A DNA stretch of 64,000 nt from Vallitalea okinawensis. GTDB taxonomy: Bacteria; Bacillota; Clostridia; Lachnospirales; PQDH01. The notes beneath the pieces were generated by a model. That model saw only the letters and a program-made list of their open reading frames with translations. It had not been told where the DNA came from and ran no database searches. The position numbers were made by a program, and so were the translations under genes. Below, piece after piece: positions 17,991-26,432 of this stretch; position 1 is the first letter of the stretch, and each line of letters begins with the position of its first letter. The stretch lies in NCBI RefSeq assembly GCF_002964605.1, contig NZ_PQDH01000003.1, positions 496,001 to 560,000 of the forward strand. Reading direction: 5' to 3'.

Positions 17991-18659
17991 TTAGACAGAA
18001 TACTCATTGCTGCTCACAAGCATAGCGTTAGATACAGACTTAATCCTATTCAATTCATTGATAAAGGCTGTCTCACCATCTTTAATTCTTAGCTCAATGG
18101 TTAATTCTGATCCCCCAGCATCTACCGTTTTAGACCTTACCAAATATTTAGCAACTGTTACTTTGATTTTATCCAATATTTGCTGCTCCGCTGATTCATC
18201 ACTAAAGTTAATTAATAGCATATAAGGGGTCTCTTGTTTAACATTTTTAGTTAAAACATAAATGATGATGCCAAGAACAAAAGAACCTACAACGGCTAGG
18301 AGATAGAATCCTGCGCCAGTTATAATTCCTGCTGCAATAGCCCAAAACATAAATACAATATCCATAGGGTCTTTAACCGCACTTCTAAAACGAACGATAC
18401 TTAATGCACCAACCATACCTAGAGATAAGACTACATTAGAGGTTACTGCTAAAATTACGAGAGATGTCACCATAGTCATCATGACTAGAGATATATTAAA
18501 ACTCTTTGTATAAACTACACTTTGGTATGTTTTCTTATAGATTTGAAAAATAAAAATACCAATCATAAATGCTAATAGTAATGTTATACCTATGGATGTA
18601 GCTGATATACTGGTTGCACTCTCTAAAAATCCTTCATTAAAAATATCTTGAAATGACAT
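17991..18659 (-). CDS. DUF4956 membrane protein
   Basis: A 222-residue protein with four hydrophobic segments (about 22-42, 55-80, 100-118 and 120-138) and a soluble C-terminal ferredoxin-like part. The conserved core LSLGMVGALSIVRFRSAVKD is the DUF4956 signature. The family is regularly found between CotH and VTC genes, which points to one membrane complex, but its activity is not established. AAGGAGG precedes the ATG. It is 18 bases from the VTC gene and 13 from the cotH start, so all three are one operon. Confidence 0.85.
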   Translation of the reverse strand: MSFQDIFNEGFLESATSISATSIGITLLLAFMIGIFIFQIYKKTYQSVVYTKSFNISLVMMTMVTSLVILAVTSNVVLSLGMVGALSIVRFRSAVKDPMDIVFMFWAIAAGIITGAGFYLLAVVGSFVLGIIIYVLTKNVKQETPYMLLINFSDESAEQQILDKIKVTVAKYLVRSKTVDAGGSELTIELRIKDGETAFINELNRIKSVSNAMLVSSNEYSV

Positions 18660-18677
18660 AATAATTCCTCCTTGACT

Positions 18678-19364
18678 TTAAACATAATTATTGTATTTTC
18701 TTGAAAAAATATATTTAGACGCTGATGCTTGCATGACATTGCCTGTTTGGATGAGATTTCGTATATAGTCAGGTAATACACCATTAAATTTCACTTCCAC
18801 GATGACTTGGTTGGGTTCTAACGCTGATATATAATGAATATCATCATCAAATATAACAGTTTGAGTGTTGGCTGTCTTCACATTTTGATCAAAAGTTATT
18901 CTAAGATCACCTAAAGGATGGGTAAAAGCTTCTCGATCATATTTTATAATGACTTTGGGTTGTATTAAGCGATGATTGAGTTGGCGATAAAAATCATGAT
19001 AGAGATAACCCTCTTTATTTAATAAGAAACGAGAATCTTCATTATATATTTTAATAACTTCTTCTCTCTCAAGAGGTTTAGCTATTTTCATGGTCATTTG
19101 ATTAATTTTTGATTTTCTTTCTAATTTGATAAAATCTAAATTATCATTATAATAGCGAATACGGTATTTATGACGAATAGCTTCACCATTTATTTTTTCC
19201 TTGTAGGCTCGATTATTAAGATCATCAAAATAGAGGCTTGTGATTGTATAGCCCTTACCTTTACAATGATTATCTCTTCTTAATAACTTATCAAGACGTC
19301 TTACCATAACTAAATAATCCATTTTACTCACCATGTATTTTAATTCATGTCTTTTACCAAGCAT
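18678..19364 (-). CDS. VTC-domain polyphosphate polymerase
   Basis: A 228-residue protein of the VTC family, whose yeast member Vtc4 makes polyphosphate from ATP inside a tunnel lined by Lys and Arg. Visible family features: RHELKYMVSK at the start, SLYFDDLNNRAYKEKI, HKYRIRYYN, the basic strand IKLERKSKI, VIIKYDREAF, LRITFDQNVKT, VIVEVKFNG with its metal-ligand Glu, and ASKYIFSRKY at the end. Length is normal for bacterial single-domain forms. It is the first gene of the VTC-DUF4956-CotH operon and diverges from a two-component system. AAGGAGGAGG precedes the ATG. Confidence 0.85.
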   Translation of the reverse strand: MLGKRHELKYMVSKMDYLVMVRRLDKLLRRDNHCKGKGYTITSLYFDDLNNRAYKEKINGEAIRHKYRIRYYNDNLDFIKLERKSKINQMTMKIAKPLEREEVIKIYNEDSRFLLNKEGYLYHDFYRQLNHRLIQPKVIIKYDREAFTHPLGDLRITFDQNVKTANTQTVIFDDDIHYISALEPNQVIVEVKFNGVLPDYIRNLIQTGNVMQASASKYIFSRKYNNYV

Positions 19365-19456
19365 ATCGATCCTCCTCCTTTCTTCTCTAAATCCAGTTTT
19401 AATAAGTGTTCATATTGTTTTAACATCAACTATACATACACTTTACAATTCAAATG

Positions 19457-19501
19457 TCACAGGATTATCACAAAGAAATTTTTTTCTTGTTTATCCTGTG
19501 A
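19457..19501. promoter_or_regulatory. large palindrome between the VTC operon and the two-component system
   Basis: TCACAGGAT and ATCCTGTGA pair over 9 bp around an inner imperfect CAAAGAAA/TTTCTTG stem. It lies in the divergent promoter region (19365-19595), where no gene is present, and may be an operator or a transcript hairpin. Confidence 0.4.
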
Positions 19502-19595
19502 TATAGATGTAACATTATATTGAGATACTATAGGTAAGAAAGGTACAAAAGTGATGCGAACTTTACTATTCCAAAATAAAGATGGGTGATAATTA

Positions 19596-20270
19596 ATGAG
19601 TAAAAAAATTCTTATTGCTGATGATGAACTACGCATGCGTATATTGGTTTCAGATTTTTTATCCATGGAAGGTTATGATATTGTAGAGGCCATTGATGGT
19701 AAAGAAGCTATTGATCTCTTTACGGATGATCCGGGAATTCACTTGGTTATTTTAGATGTGATGATGCCTTTTTACGACGGTTGGGAAGCATGTAAAGCTA
19801 TTAGAGAAATGAGCTCTGTACCCATCATTATGCTAACTGCTAAAAATAGAGAACCAGATGAGTTAAACGGATTTAAGTCAGGTGCAGATGAATATATTAC
19901 GAAACCCTTTAGCCCTACTATCTTTGTAGCACGTGTTAACGCTTTAATAAAACGCACTTATGGTGACGATGAACAGGATGAGATTATCAAAGGTGATCTT
20001 TGCATTTATCCCAAACAATGTCGAGTAACTGTTACAGGTAACCCCGTTGAATTAAGTCAAACAGAATTTGATCTCTTACTATACATGATTCAAAATGAAA
20101 CTCAAGTACTATCAAGAGATCAACTATTAAATCAAGTTTGGGGTTATGATTACGAAGGTACTGATCGTACCGTTGATACCCATATCAATCGTTTGCGTAT
20201 TAAATTGCAAGCATGCGGAAGCTATATACAAACCAAACGAGGGTACGGCTATAAATTTGAGGTGATTTAG
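19596..20270 (+). CDS. response regulator, OmpR/PhoB family
   Basis: A 224-residue regulator. The receiver domain (1-120) has the acidic pair DDE at 9-11, phospho-acceptor Asp54 (VILDVMMP), Thr81 and Lys103 (TKPF). The C-terminal winged helix (about 130-224) has the recognition helix region VDTHINRLRIKL and closes with RGYGYKFE. Phosphorylated by the kinase encoded directly after it, it should bind repeated sites as a dimer. Start ATG has GGGTGAT upstream. Because it diverges from the VTC-DUF4956-CotH operon across a 231-base region with a large palindrome, that operon is a candidate target. Confidence 0.92.
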   Translation: MSKKILIADDELRMRILVSDFLSMEGYDIVEAIDGKEAIDLFTDDPGIHLVILDVMMPFYDGWEACKAIREMSSVPIIMLTAKNREPDELNGFKSGADEYITKPFSPTIFVARVNALIKRTYGDDEQDEIIKGDLCIYPKQCRVTVTGNPVELSQTEFDLLLYMIQNETQVLSRDQLLNQVWGYDYEGTDRTVDTHINRLRIKLQACGSYIQTKRGYGYKFEVI

Positions 20271-21764
20271 ATGAATTCGATTAGAAAGAAGCTTTTTTTA
20301 CAGATTGGTGCATTGATTATACTATTGATAGGTTTATTGATATTAGCCAACACCTATTTACTCCAACATTACTATATAAATAAACAAAAGACACAGCTGA
20401 TTGATTACTATGATCAAATAAATAATCTTTCTGTTTCCCAGTATGAAGATAATCTAAGAGATTTTATCTCTTATGAAAATAAATCAAATGTCGATATACT
20501 GATTTTTAACGAAGATGATGGCATCATTTATTCATCCAAGTCATATTTACTTGATGATAAAATGAAAAATAAATTAGGTGTGAAGCCACCTCCAAATGAA
20601 AAAGCACTAGAACGCCCTCCTATAGAGATTAAGCGAGAAGAACCCATAAACGAAAAAATAAAGTTTATACTAGGTGTAGATTATATTACTAAAGAAGACG
20701 ATCTTATTCTTACAGGAGATTTGGATAATGGTAACATCATCGACTTACACATACCATTGATTTCTATAAAAACAAGTATTGCATTGGCTAACGAATTCTT
20801 AATCATTGTTGGAACAATCGTTTTCATTATAGCCATGTTATTTGCTTACGTTGTATCCAGAACTTTTACGAGACCTATATTAGAAATGAATAAGGCTACA
20901 TTAGGCATGAAAAATCTAGATTTTGGTATCCAATGTAAAGTGGAATCCAATGATGAACTAGGACAATTAGCACAGAGTATTAACGAAATGTCCGCTGAGT
21001 TGGATGATACCATTCAATCATTGCATTTTAGTAATCTAGAGCTCCAACAAGAAATTAAAGAGAAAATTAAGATTGATGAAAAAAGAAAGCAACTACTTAA
21101 TAATGTGTCCCACGAATTAAAAACCCCATTAGCGCTTATGCAGGGGTATGCAGAGGGTTTAAAGCTTAATGTGGCTAAAAATCATAATCGTGTAGATTTT
21201 TATTGTGATGTTATCGTAGATGAGGCTAAGAAAATGAACTATTTAGTTCAAAACCTTTTGAATATTAATCAGTTCGAAATTGGAGATGAAATACTTCATA
21301 AGTCTGAATTCGAAGTTGTGGATTTCGTCAATTATATAGTAGAAAAATATACTCCTCTATTATGTGAAAACAACATTAATTTGCAATTAAGTTTACCTGA
21401 ACCAACAAATGTATATGCCGATTCCTTTAGATCAGAGCAAGTATTAACAAATTATTTAAATAACGCTATTCAATATGTAGATGAAAAAAAGGATGTGCAT
21501 ATTACTCTTTTGAAAAGTGATAGAAAAGTTCGCATTGAAGTTTATAATTCTTGTCAACACATTAACGATCTAGAATTAGAAAAATTATGGGATAGTTTTT
21601 ATAAACGAGATAAAGCAAGAACCAGAGACAATGGGGGGCACGGTCTAGGTTTATCGATAGTTAAAGCTATTCAAGAAGCCTCTCATAATAACTATGGCGT
21701 TAGATCTGAGAATAATGGCATTACTTTTTGGTTTGAATTAGACTTACAAGAACCACATTATTGA
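20271..21764 (+). CDS. sensor histidine kinase
   Basis: A 497-residue membrane kinase: membrane segments near 10-30 and 175-198 enclose an extracytoplasmic sensor of about 145 residues; then HAMP (about 195-250), the dimerisation and phosphotransfer helix with HELKTP near 280, and the ATPase domain (N box YLNNAIQYV, G2 box HGLGLSIVKAI). The G1 region reads VYNSCQHI, as in the VanS-like subgroup. The sensor part is not a recognised domain. Its ATG abuts the regulator stop (TAGATG), so expression is coupled. A strong bidirectional terminator follows. The signal is unknown; cell-envelope stress would fit the class. Confidence 0.92.
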   Translation: MNSIRKKLFLQIGALIILLIGLLILANTYLLQHYYINKQKTQLIDYYDQINNLSVSQYEDNLRDFISYENKSNVDILIFNEDDGIIYSSKSYLLDDKMKNKLGVKPPPNEKALERPPIEIKREEPINEKIKFILGVDYITKEDDLILTGDLDNGNIIDLHIPLISIKTSIALANEFLIIVGTIVFIIAMLFAYVVSRTFTRPILEMNKATLGMKNLDFGIQCKVESNDELGQLAQSINEMSAELDDTIQSLHFSNLELQQEIKEKIKIDEKRKQLLNNVSHELKTPLALMQGYAEGLKLNVAKNHNRVDFYCDVIVDEAKKMNYLVQNLLNINQFEIGDEILHKSEFEVVDFVNYIVEKYTPLLCENNINLQLSLPEPTNVYADSFRSEQVLTNYLNNAIQYVDEKKDVHITLLKSDRKVRIEVYNSCQHINDLELEKLWDSFYKRDKARTRDNGGHGLGLSIVKAIQEASHNNYGVRSENNGITFWFELDLQEPHY

Positions 21765-21801
21765 AGAACATACTAAGATAGTATGTTCTTTCATAATGTG
21801 C
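21754..21801. terminator. bidirectional terminator
   Basis: AAGAACATACT and AGTATGTTCTT form an 11-bp stem with an AAGAT loop, extended by CACATTAT/ATAATGTG. It separates the convergent histidine kinase and rubrerythrin genes. Confidence 0.8.
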
Positions 21802-21811
21802 TTTCATTTTA

Positions 21812-22333
21812 TTAACGTGGTAAGTACATATTCGTTACTATTAAGTGTTCTTGTTCTACTTCTGCTATAACACTAAATATCTGCTTTATCCTTGGTTCTG
21901 GTGCTTCGTTAGCAACCTTTGTGTAGAATTTGATAGCCCTTACTTCATGTTTGTTAGACTTTTTCATATTGATAAAATCACTTTCACTACAACGATCAGT
22001 TTCTAGTTCATGAAAAGGTATACCCATTGCTTCTGCAAAAACTTCAGCATGTTCTAATTCCTGTTCCATTAATCGCTCAAAGATAGCTTGAGTTACTTGA
22101 TTTTCTGCTTTAGCAGCTGAGCATTTGTAAAACGCATAGTTATCGAGTTCTAAACCTAATGCTATTTCACAAGCTCGATAACTCTTTTCACACATTTCTA
22201 CTTCCCCATAACCTATCCACTCTGCAGCAGGTAGAAGATTCTTTCTATCAGAACCACAAAATGGGCAGCGTTCAGGAGCGGCAGAAACTAAAGAAGTTTC
22301 ACCACAGATTACACATCGATAAGGGTGCATCAT
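21812..22333 (-). CDS. reverse rubrerythrin
   Basis: A 173-residue protein with an N-terminal rubredoxin-type iron site (CVICG at residues 7-11 and CPFCG at 23-27) followed by a four-helix ferritin-like di-iron domain (EIALGLELDNYAFYKC, EQELEHAEVF, EVRAIKFYTKVANEAPEPRIKQIF and AEVEQEHL). This order is the reverse of classic rubrerythrin, as in the Clostridium acetobutylicum revRbr peroxidase. It reduces hydrogen peroxide (and supports oxygen removal) in the cytoplasm of anaerobes. AAAGGTGATGG precedes the start. A single-gene unit. Confidence 0.85.
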   Translation of the reverse strand: MMHPYRCVICGETSLVSAAPERCPFCGSDRKNLLPAAEWIGYGEVEMCEKSYRACEIALGLELDNYAFYKCSAAKAENQVTQAIFERLMEQELEHAEVFAEAMGIPFHELETDRCSESDFINMKKSNKHEVRAIKFYTKVANEAPEPRIKQIFSVIAEVEQEHLIVTNMYLPR

Positions 22334-22454
22334 TTAAACCATCACCTTTCATTTTTACTTGTCCATTATTCGTTCTAGTATAGAATATGAAGTTAAAGGA
22401 TTATATGTGACAAGCTAAAAGGTCTATGGAATTCTCTATTAATATTTGTACAAG

Positions 22455-22535
22455 AAAAAACCCGCGCATCAGCGCAGGCTTTTCCTAAACATCCCCTAAG
22501 AGAGATTTCTCCCTCTTCTCATGTTATTAAGTATA
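22455..22535 (-). ncRNA. candidate small RNA with own terminator
   Basis: In the gene-free stretch 22334-22616 the minus strand has TATACT (22530-22535) as a possible -10, then a short hairpin-forming stretch (AGAGGGAGAAATCTCTCT) and at 22460-22479 a GC-rich hairpin, CCTGCGC-TGAT-GCGCGGG, followed by six T. A transcript of about 70 bases would result. It could instead be a distant terminator of the mscS gene (138 bases upstream). A -35 element is poor, so the call is tentative. Confidence 0.35.
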
Positions 22536-22616
22536 ACATAATATTAAATTTTTGAAAATAGATTTTTACAAATTTATTAAATATATTTTACAACTTTATA
22601 TCTTTCATGCAATCAG

Positions 22617-23438
22617 CTAATCATTTTGTATTAAATGTACATCCATTTGCGGATAAGGGATATTGATACTCTCTTGATCAAATTTGATTTTCACTGTTTC
22701 CATTAATTCAAAACGTATATTCCAGTAATCTTCTGTTTTGCACCATACTCGTAAAGAAAAATTAACTGAACTATCAGCATGCTCTGTTAAGACTACCTGT
22801 GGCTCAGGATTCTTAAAAATTAATGGATGTTTTTTTGCAATATCCATTAATATCTGCTTTACCTTATGAACATCATCTTCATATCCTACACCAAAAGTTA
22901 AATCAATTCTTCTAGTATCATTGGCCGAGTGATTAGTGGCACTACTATTAGCTAATTCCCCGTTAGGTATGATAATTTTCTTATTATCTGGCGTATTCAA
23001 AATGGTATAGAATAATTGAATCTCCTCAACTATTCCACCATGTCCGACTGCCTCAATAAAATCCCCTGCTTTAAATGGTTTGAGAAATAATATTAAAACG
23101 CCACCAGCCAAATTAGACAAACTACCTTGTATAGCTAAACCTATTGCCAAACCAGCAGAACCTAATACTGCAATAAATGAAGCCGTATCAACACCTAAAG
23201 TATCTACCAGAATCGTAACTAGAAGTATATATAAAGTGACTTTCGTTGCAGACAATAAAAAAGCATACAGAGACTTATCAACACTACTTCTTTCTAGACC
23301 ACTTCTAAATAACTTTGTAATATATTTGATTAATTTGAGACCTATAATTAATATAATAAGTCCAGATATTAACTTACCACCATAAGTTATTGCAAAAGTT
23401 TGTAATACAGTCGTATCAAACTTAAAAAAATTCTCCAA
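22617..23438 (-). CDS. small-conductance mechanosensitive channel, MscS family
   Basis: A 273-residue channel of typical MscS size: three membrane segments (about 12-35, 53-75 and 85-115), the last being the Gly/Ala-rich pore helix (VLGSAGLAIGLAIQGSLSNLAGG, cut here), then the beta domain (KPFKAGDFIEAVGHGGIVEEI) and the C-terminal alpha/beta vestibule ending YPQMDVHL. It opens on osmotic downshock. The start is TTG at 23438, five bases after GGAGGTG; the ATGs further upstream would place that binding site inside the gene. Confidence 0.88.
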   Translation of the reverse strand: MENFFKFDTTVLQTFAITYGGKLISGLIILIIGLKLIKYITKLFRSGLERSSVDKSLYAFLLSATKVTLYILLVTILVDTLGVDTASFIAVLGSAGLAIGLAIQGSLSNLAGGVLILFLKPFKAGDFIEAVGHGGIVEEIQLFYTILNTPDNKKIIIPNGELANSSATNHSANDTRRIDLTFGVGYEDDVHKVKQILMDIAKKHPLIFKNPEPQVVLTEHADSSVNFSLRVWCKTEDYWNIRFELMETVKIKFDQESINIPYPQMDVHLIQND

Positions 23439-23544
23439 AACTCCACCTCCTTGGTATATTTTAGTCATTATCATAGAAAATTATAACAAAACCTCGCATA
23501 GATGTAAATAAGTCTAAAAAAAAAGTAATGATTATGTCACACCA

Positions 23545-23625
23545 AGAAAAGTGACTAACGCCACATTTAAACTGAAGATAGGAAAGTATGGTTCCTTGCG
23601 AGTAAAACGCATTACTTTCCTATAT
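23545..23625. repeat. intergenic hairpin repeat, copy 1
   Basis: The unit reads AAAAGTGACTAACGCCACATT, then AGATAGGAAAGTA at the start and TACTTTCCTAT at the end of an 11-bp stem, with TTGCGAG and AACGCA inside. A second copy with many identical blocks is at 24930-25009. Both sit between genes. Confidence 0.75.
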
Positions 23626-23662
23626 CAAAAAAAGGTCTCTTAGAATAAACTAAGAAACCTTT
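23626..23662 (-). terminator. Rho-independent terminator after the ketoreductase gene
   Basis: On the minus strand AAAGGT, TCTTAG and the matching CTAAGA, ACCTTT form a stem followed by seven T, 12 bases after the stop codon. Confidence 0.8.
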
Positions 23663-23673
23663 AACTAACCCTT

Positions 23674-24393
23674 TTATAATCTCATACCACCATTTACAGA
23701 TAAGGTATGGCCTGTTACATATGACGCTTCATCACTAGCTAAGAATAATGCTGCATTTGCTATTTCTTGAGGTTGACCTAAACGACCCAACATCGTCATT
23801 TTGGCAAATTTATTAAGCAATTCTTCTGGTACAGTTTTTAATATATCTGTCATAATATAACCTGGTGAGATGGCATTAACTCTTACATTAGCACCTTTTC
23901 TAGCAAATTCCTTTGCCCAAGTTTTTGTTAAGCCGAAAATCGCAGATTTAGTTGCTGCATAATTGGATTGACCAATATTGCCATACTCTCCAACAACTGA
24001 AGCGATGTTGATAATAGAACCATGTCCTTGATTCATCATATATGTACCAATATGCTTTGTTAAGTTGTATAACCCAGTTAAATTGACATCAATAACTTGA
24101 TCCCACATTTCGTCTGTCATCTTGGCTAACAATGCATCTCTGGTAATCCCTGCATTATTAACTAGAATATCAACTTTTCCATATTTATTGGCAATATAAT
24201 CGGAAAAAGTTTTACATGCTTCCCGGTCTGTTACATTTAATTGATAACCTTCAATATTGGAATCACTATAAGTCAATTCACTCATGTCTACTGCGATAAC
24301 TTTTGCTCCTTCTTTTGAGAAGGTTTTTGCCATAGCCTCTCCAAGACCTTTAGCTCCTCCAGTTACTATTGCTACTTTACCTTCTAAACGCAT
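23674..24393 (-). CDS. short-chain dehydrogenase, 3-oxoacyl-ACP or acetoacetyl-CoA reductase (FabG/PhaB type)
   Basis: A 239-residue NAD(P)-dependent reductase: cofactor motif TGGAKGLG near residues 11-18, NNAG near 83, catalytic Ser and Tyr-x3-Lys in NIASVVGEYGNIGQ and NYAATK, and the ending GHTLSVNGGM. It interconverts 3-oxoacyl and (R)-3-hydroxyacyl thioesters. Placed after a thiolase and a MaoC hydratase, it more likely acts on CoA esters of a catabolic or polyhydroxyalkanoate-like route than on ACP in membrane lipid synthesis. ATG at 24393 follows AAAGGGAG by nine bases; the GTG at 24402 is too near the site. Last gene of its operon. Confidence 0.87.
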   Translation of the reverse strand: MRLEGKVAIVTGGAKGLGEAMAKTFSKEGAKVIAVDMSELTYSDSNIEGYQLNVTDREACKTFSDYIANKYGKVDILVNNAGITRDALLAKMTDEMWDQVIDVNLTGLYNLTKHIGTYMMNQGHGSIINIASVVGEYGNIGQSNYAATKSAIFGLTKTWAKEFARKGANVRVNAISPGYIMTDILKTVPEELLNKFAKMTMLGRLGQPQEIANAALFLASDEASYVTGHTLSVNGGMRL

Positions 24394-24431
24394 GTGACTC
24401 ACTCCCTTTAATATAGATGTTATTGTTAACC

Positions 24432-24863
24432 CTAGCTTAACTTGTCTTTAACAGGTGGCATAACTAATGCTTCCCCGGTTAAAACGACCTCTTTCTTTTG
24501 GTTAAAACAAGTGGTTTTCAATGTGACTCTGTTTTTTTCAACGTTAATTTCTATAACTTCCACCTCAGCTGTTATTGTATCACCAAATCTGACCGGCTTT
24601 TTAAACTTTAAGTCTTGTGATAAATAGATGGTGCCTGGTCCAGGTAATGACATACCAAGAACAGTGGATATGTAACTTGCAGTCAACATACCATGGGCTA
24701 TACGTCCTTTAAACAATGTCTTTTTACTAAACTCTTCGTTAAAATGTGCAGGATTTAAATCACCACTTACACCGCCAAATATAACCACATCAGCCTCAGT
24801 TACTGTTCTGGTATAGCTGGCTTTATCACCAATTTTGATAGAATGTACATCCTTACCACTCAT
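24432..24863 (-). CDS. MaoC family (R)-specific enoyl-CoA hydratase
   Basis: A 143-residue hot-dog-fold protein with the MaoC/PhaJ catalytic motif SGDLNPAHFNEEFS, then GRIAHGML, giving the Asp and His pair that adds water across trans-2-enoyl-CoA to yield (R)-3-hydroxyacyl-CoA. Length is that of PhaJ-type monofunctional hydratases. The product stereochemistry suits the adjacent FabG/PhaB-type reductase. GAGGAGG precedes the ATG. It lies 38 bases before the reductase and 322 bases after the thiolase; the latter gap is filled by repeats, so transcription may be interrupted there. Confidence 0.88.
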   Translation of the reverse strand: MSGKDVHSIKIGDKASYTRTVTEADVVIFGGVSGDLNPAHFNEEFSKKTLFKGRIAHGMLTASYISTVLGMSLPGPGTIYLSQDLKFKKPVRFGDTITAEVEVIEINVEKNRVTLKTTCFNQKKEVVLTGEALVMPPVKDKLS

Positions 24864-24929
24864 TTTAATACCTCCTCAAACATTAAAATCTTTACATGCA
24901 ATCTTATTCATAAATGCCTAATTTTAGTA

Positions 24930-25009
24930 CAAAAGTGGCTAAAGCCACATTTAAACTGGAGATAGAAAAGTATGGTTCCTTGCGAGCAAAACGCAGTGCT
25001 TTCCTATAC
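24930..25009. repeat. intergenic hairpin repeat, copy 2
   Basis: Same plan as 23545-23625, with the first hairpin GTGGC-TAAA-GCCAC now perfectly paired, then the GATAG(A/G)AAAGTATGG block and CTTTCCTATA ending. Part of the 24864-25185 gene-free stretch. Confidence 0.75.
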
Positions 25010-25012
25010 CTC

Positions 25013-25061
25013 AAGAAAAGTGACTTGCGTCACATTTCAAGTATGCGAACTTCTCTATTCC
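25013..25061. repeat. intergenic hairpin repeat, partial copy 3
   Basis: Starts AAGAAAAGTGACTTGCGTCACATT (hairpin GTGAC-TTGC-GTCAC) then diverges to GTATGCGAACTTCTCTATTCC. A trace of that ending, ATGCGAACTTTACTATTCC, also occurs near 19555, before the response regulator gene. Confidence 0.6.
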
Positions 25062-25185
25062 ATTATAACAATATTCTCAACAACATCGATTAGTATTTAA
25101 TAAAAACAAAAATATAATAGACATTTCTCAAGATATAGTAAAAATTTTACGTCATCTGGGTATAAATTTCTTTATATTTCATTAA

Positions 25186-26388
25186 TTAGATTTTGAGTAT
25201 AAGTGCTGTTCCCATTCCTCCGCCTATACATAATGATGCCAATCCATAAGTTAATCCTCTCTTCTTCATCTCATGGATTAAAGTCACAACAATTCGATTT
25301 CCAGAAATCCCCACAGGGTGCCCCAGTGCAATAGCTCCACCATTAACATTCGTTCTCTCTTTGATCCATTCTTGACTGACTTGATGCTCATCACTAAGTT
25401 CTCTGATAACACCTAATGACTGAGCTGCAAAGGCTTCATTTAGTTCTATAAGCTCCATGTCAATGAGCTTCTTATCAATGGAGCTCAATACTTTTCCAAT
25501 AGCTGGTACAGGTCCCATCCCCATGATACTAGGCTCTACTCCTCCTTGGCCTATTCCGATTACTTCAGCTAATGGTGTAAGCCCATGAATTTCAACAGCA
25601 TGCTCTGATGCTAGAAGTACCACGCTTGCCCCATCATTTAAACCAGATGCATTCCCAGCAGTAACTGTTCCATCTTTCTTAAAAGCAGGTCTAAGCTTAG
25701 CTAATTTCTCTTCATTAGTTTTCCTATTGGGATATTCATCTACATCGAATTGTATAACTTCTCTACGCATTTTTACCTCTACTGGGACAATTTCATCTTT
25801 GAATGTACCATTATCAACAGCTTGAATAGCTCTTCTTTGTGATTCCAAAGCAAAAGCATCTTGCTCTTCTCTAGAAATACTATATTTTTCAGCTATGTTT
25901 TCAGCTGTGATTCCCATATGATAACCTTCAAAAGCATCAGTCAAAGCGTCATATACCAAGTGGTCCTTTGCTACCATGTCCCCCAACTTATGCCCTCTTC
26001 GTGCATGACTAGGCAATATAAAGGGTGTTCTAGACATGGATTCAACACCACCTGCAACAACTAAATGATGCATATTAGCTTTAATACTTGTATAACCGTT
26101 CATAATAGCCTTCATGCCACTTCCACATACCATATTTAATGTGTAGGCTGGTACTTCAACAGGTATTCCAGCTTTGATGGCCACTTGTCTTGCAATTCCT
26201 TGTCCTTGTTCAGCAGGCAGTACATTACCAATAATAACTTCATCAATCGAAGCTGGATGGATAGTTGTCTTTTGGATGATGTCTTTAAGTACAGTAGCTC
26301 CTAAGTCAGCTGGATGAATATCTTTGATCGTTCCTAAAAATGATCCAATTGCTGTACGTTGTGCAGCAACAATATAAACTCTACTCAT
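25186..26388 (-). CDS. acetyl-CoA C-acetyltransferase (thiolase)
   Basis: A 400-residue thiolase of normal length with all catalytic marks: Cys88 in [10 protein letters not shown], His357 in ALGHPVG and Cys387 in SLCIGGGMG. It condenses two acetyl-CoA to acetoacetyl-CoA or cleaves 3-ketoacyl-CoA. It follows a TetR gene by 44 bases and precedes the MaoC and reductase genes, so thiolase, reductase and hydratase could run a short CoA pathway in either direction. No crotonase, Hbd, Bcd or Etf genes of the usual butyrate operon are present, and the hydratase/reductase pair is of (R) type. GGAGG precedes the ATG. Confidence 0.93.
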   Translation of the reverse strand: MSRVYIVAAQRTAIGSFLGTIKDIHPADLGATVLKDIIQKTTIHPASIDEVIIGNVLPAEQGQGIARQVAIKAGIPVEVPAYTLNMVCGSGMKAIMNGYTSIKANMHHLVVAGGVESMSRTPFILPSHARRGHKLGDMVAKDHLVYDALTDAFEGYHMGITAENIAEKYSISREEQDAFALESQRRAIQAVDNGTFKDEIVPVEVKMRREVIQFDVDEYPNRKTNEEKLAKLRPAFKKDGTVTAGNASGLNDGASVVLLASEHAVEIHGLTPLAEVIGIGQGGVEPSIMGMGPVPAIGKVLSSIDKKLIDMELIELNEAFAAQSLGVIRELSDEHQVSQEWIKERTNVNGGAIALGHPVGISGNRIVVTLIHEMKKRGLTYGLASLCIGGGMGTALILKI

Positions 26389-26432
26389 TTTCTACCTCCA
26401 ATTATATTCGTTATCGTTTAATCTATACCTTT

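Noticed and set aside
22459-22480. GC-rich hairpin considered as a riboswitch aptamer
   Set aside because: It is a simple stem with T run, and no aptamer core or downstream gene in the right orientation was seen.
25186-26388. Thiolase region as part of a standard butyrate operon
   Set aside because: No crotonase, hydroxybutyryl-CoA dehydrogenase, butyryl-CoA dehydrogenase or Etf genes are nearby; hydratase and reductase are of the (R)-specific type.
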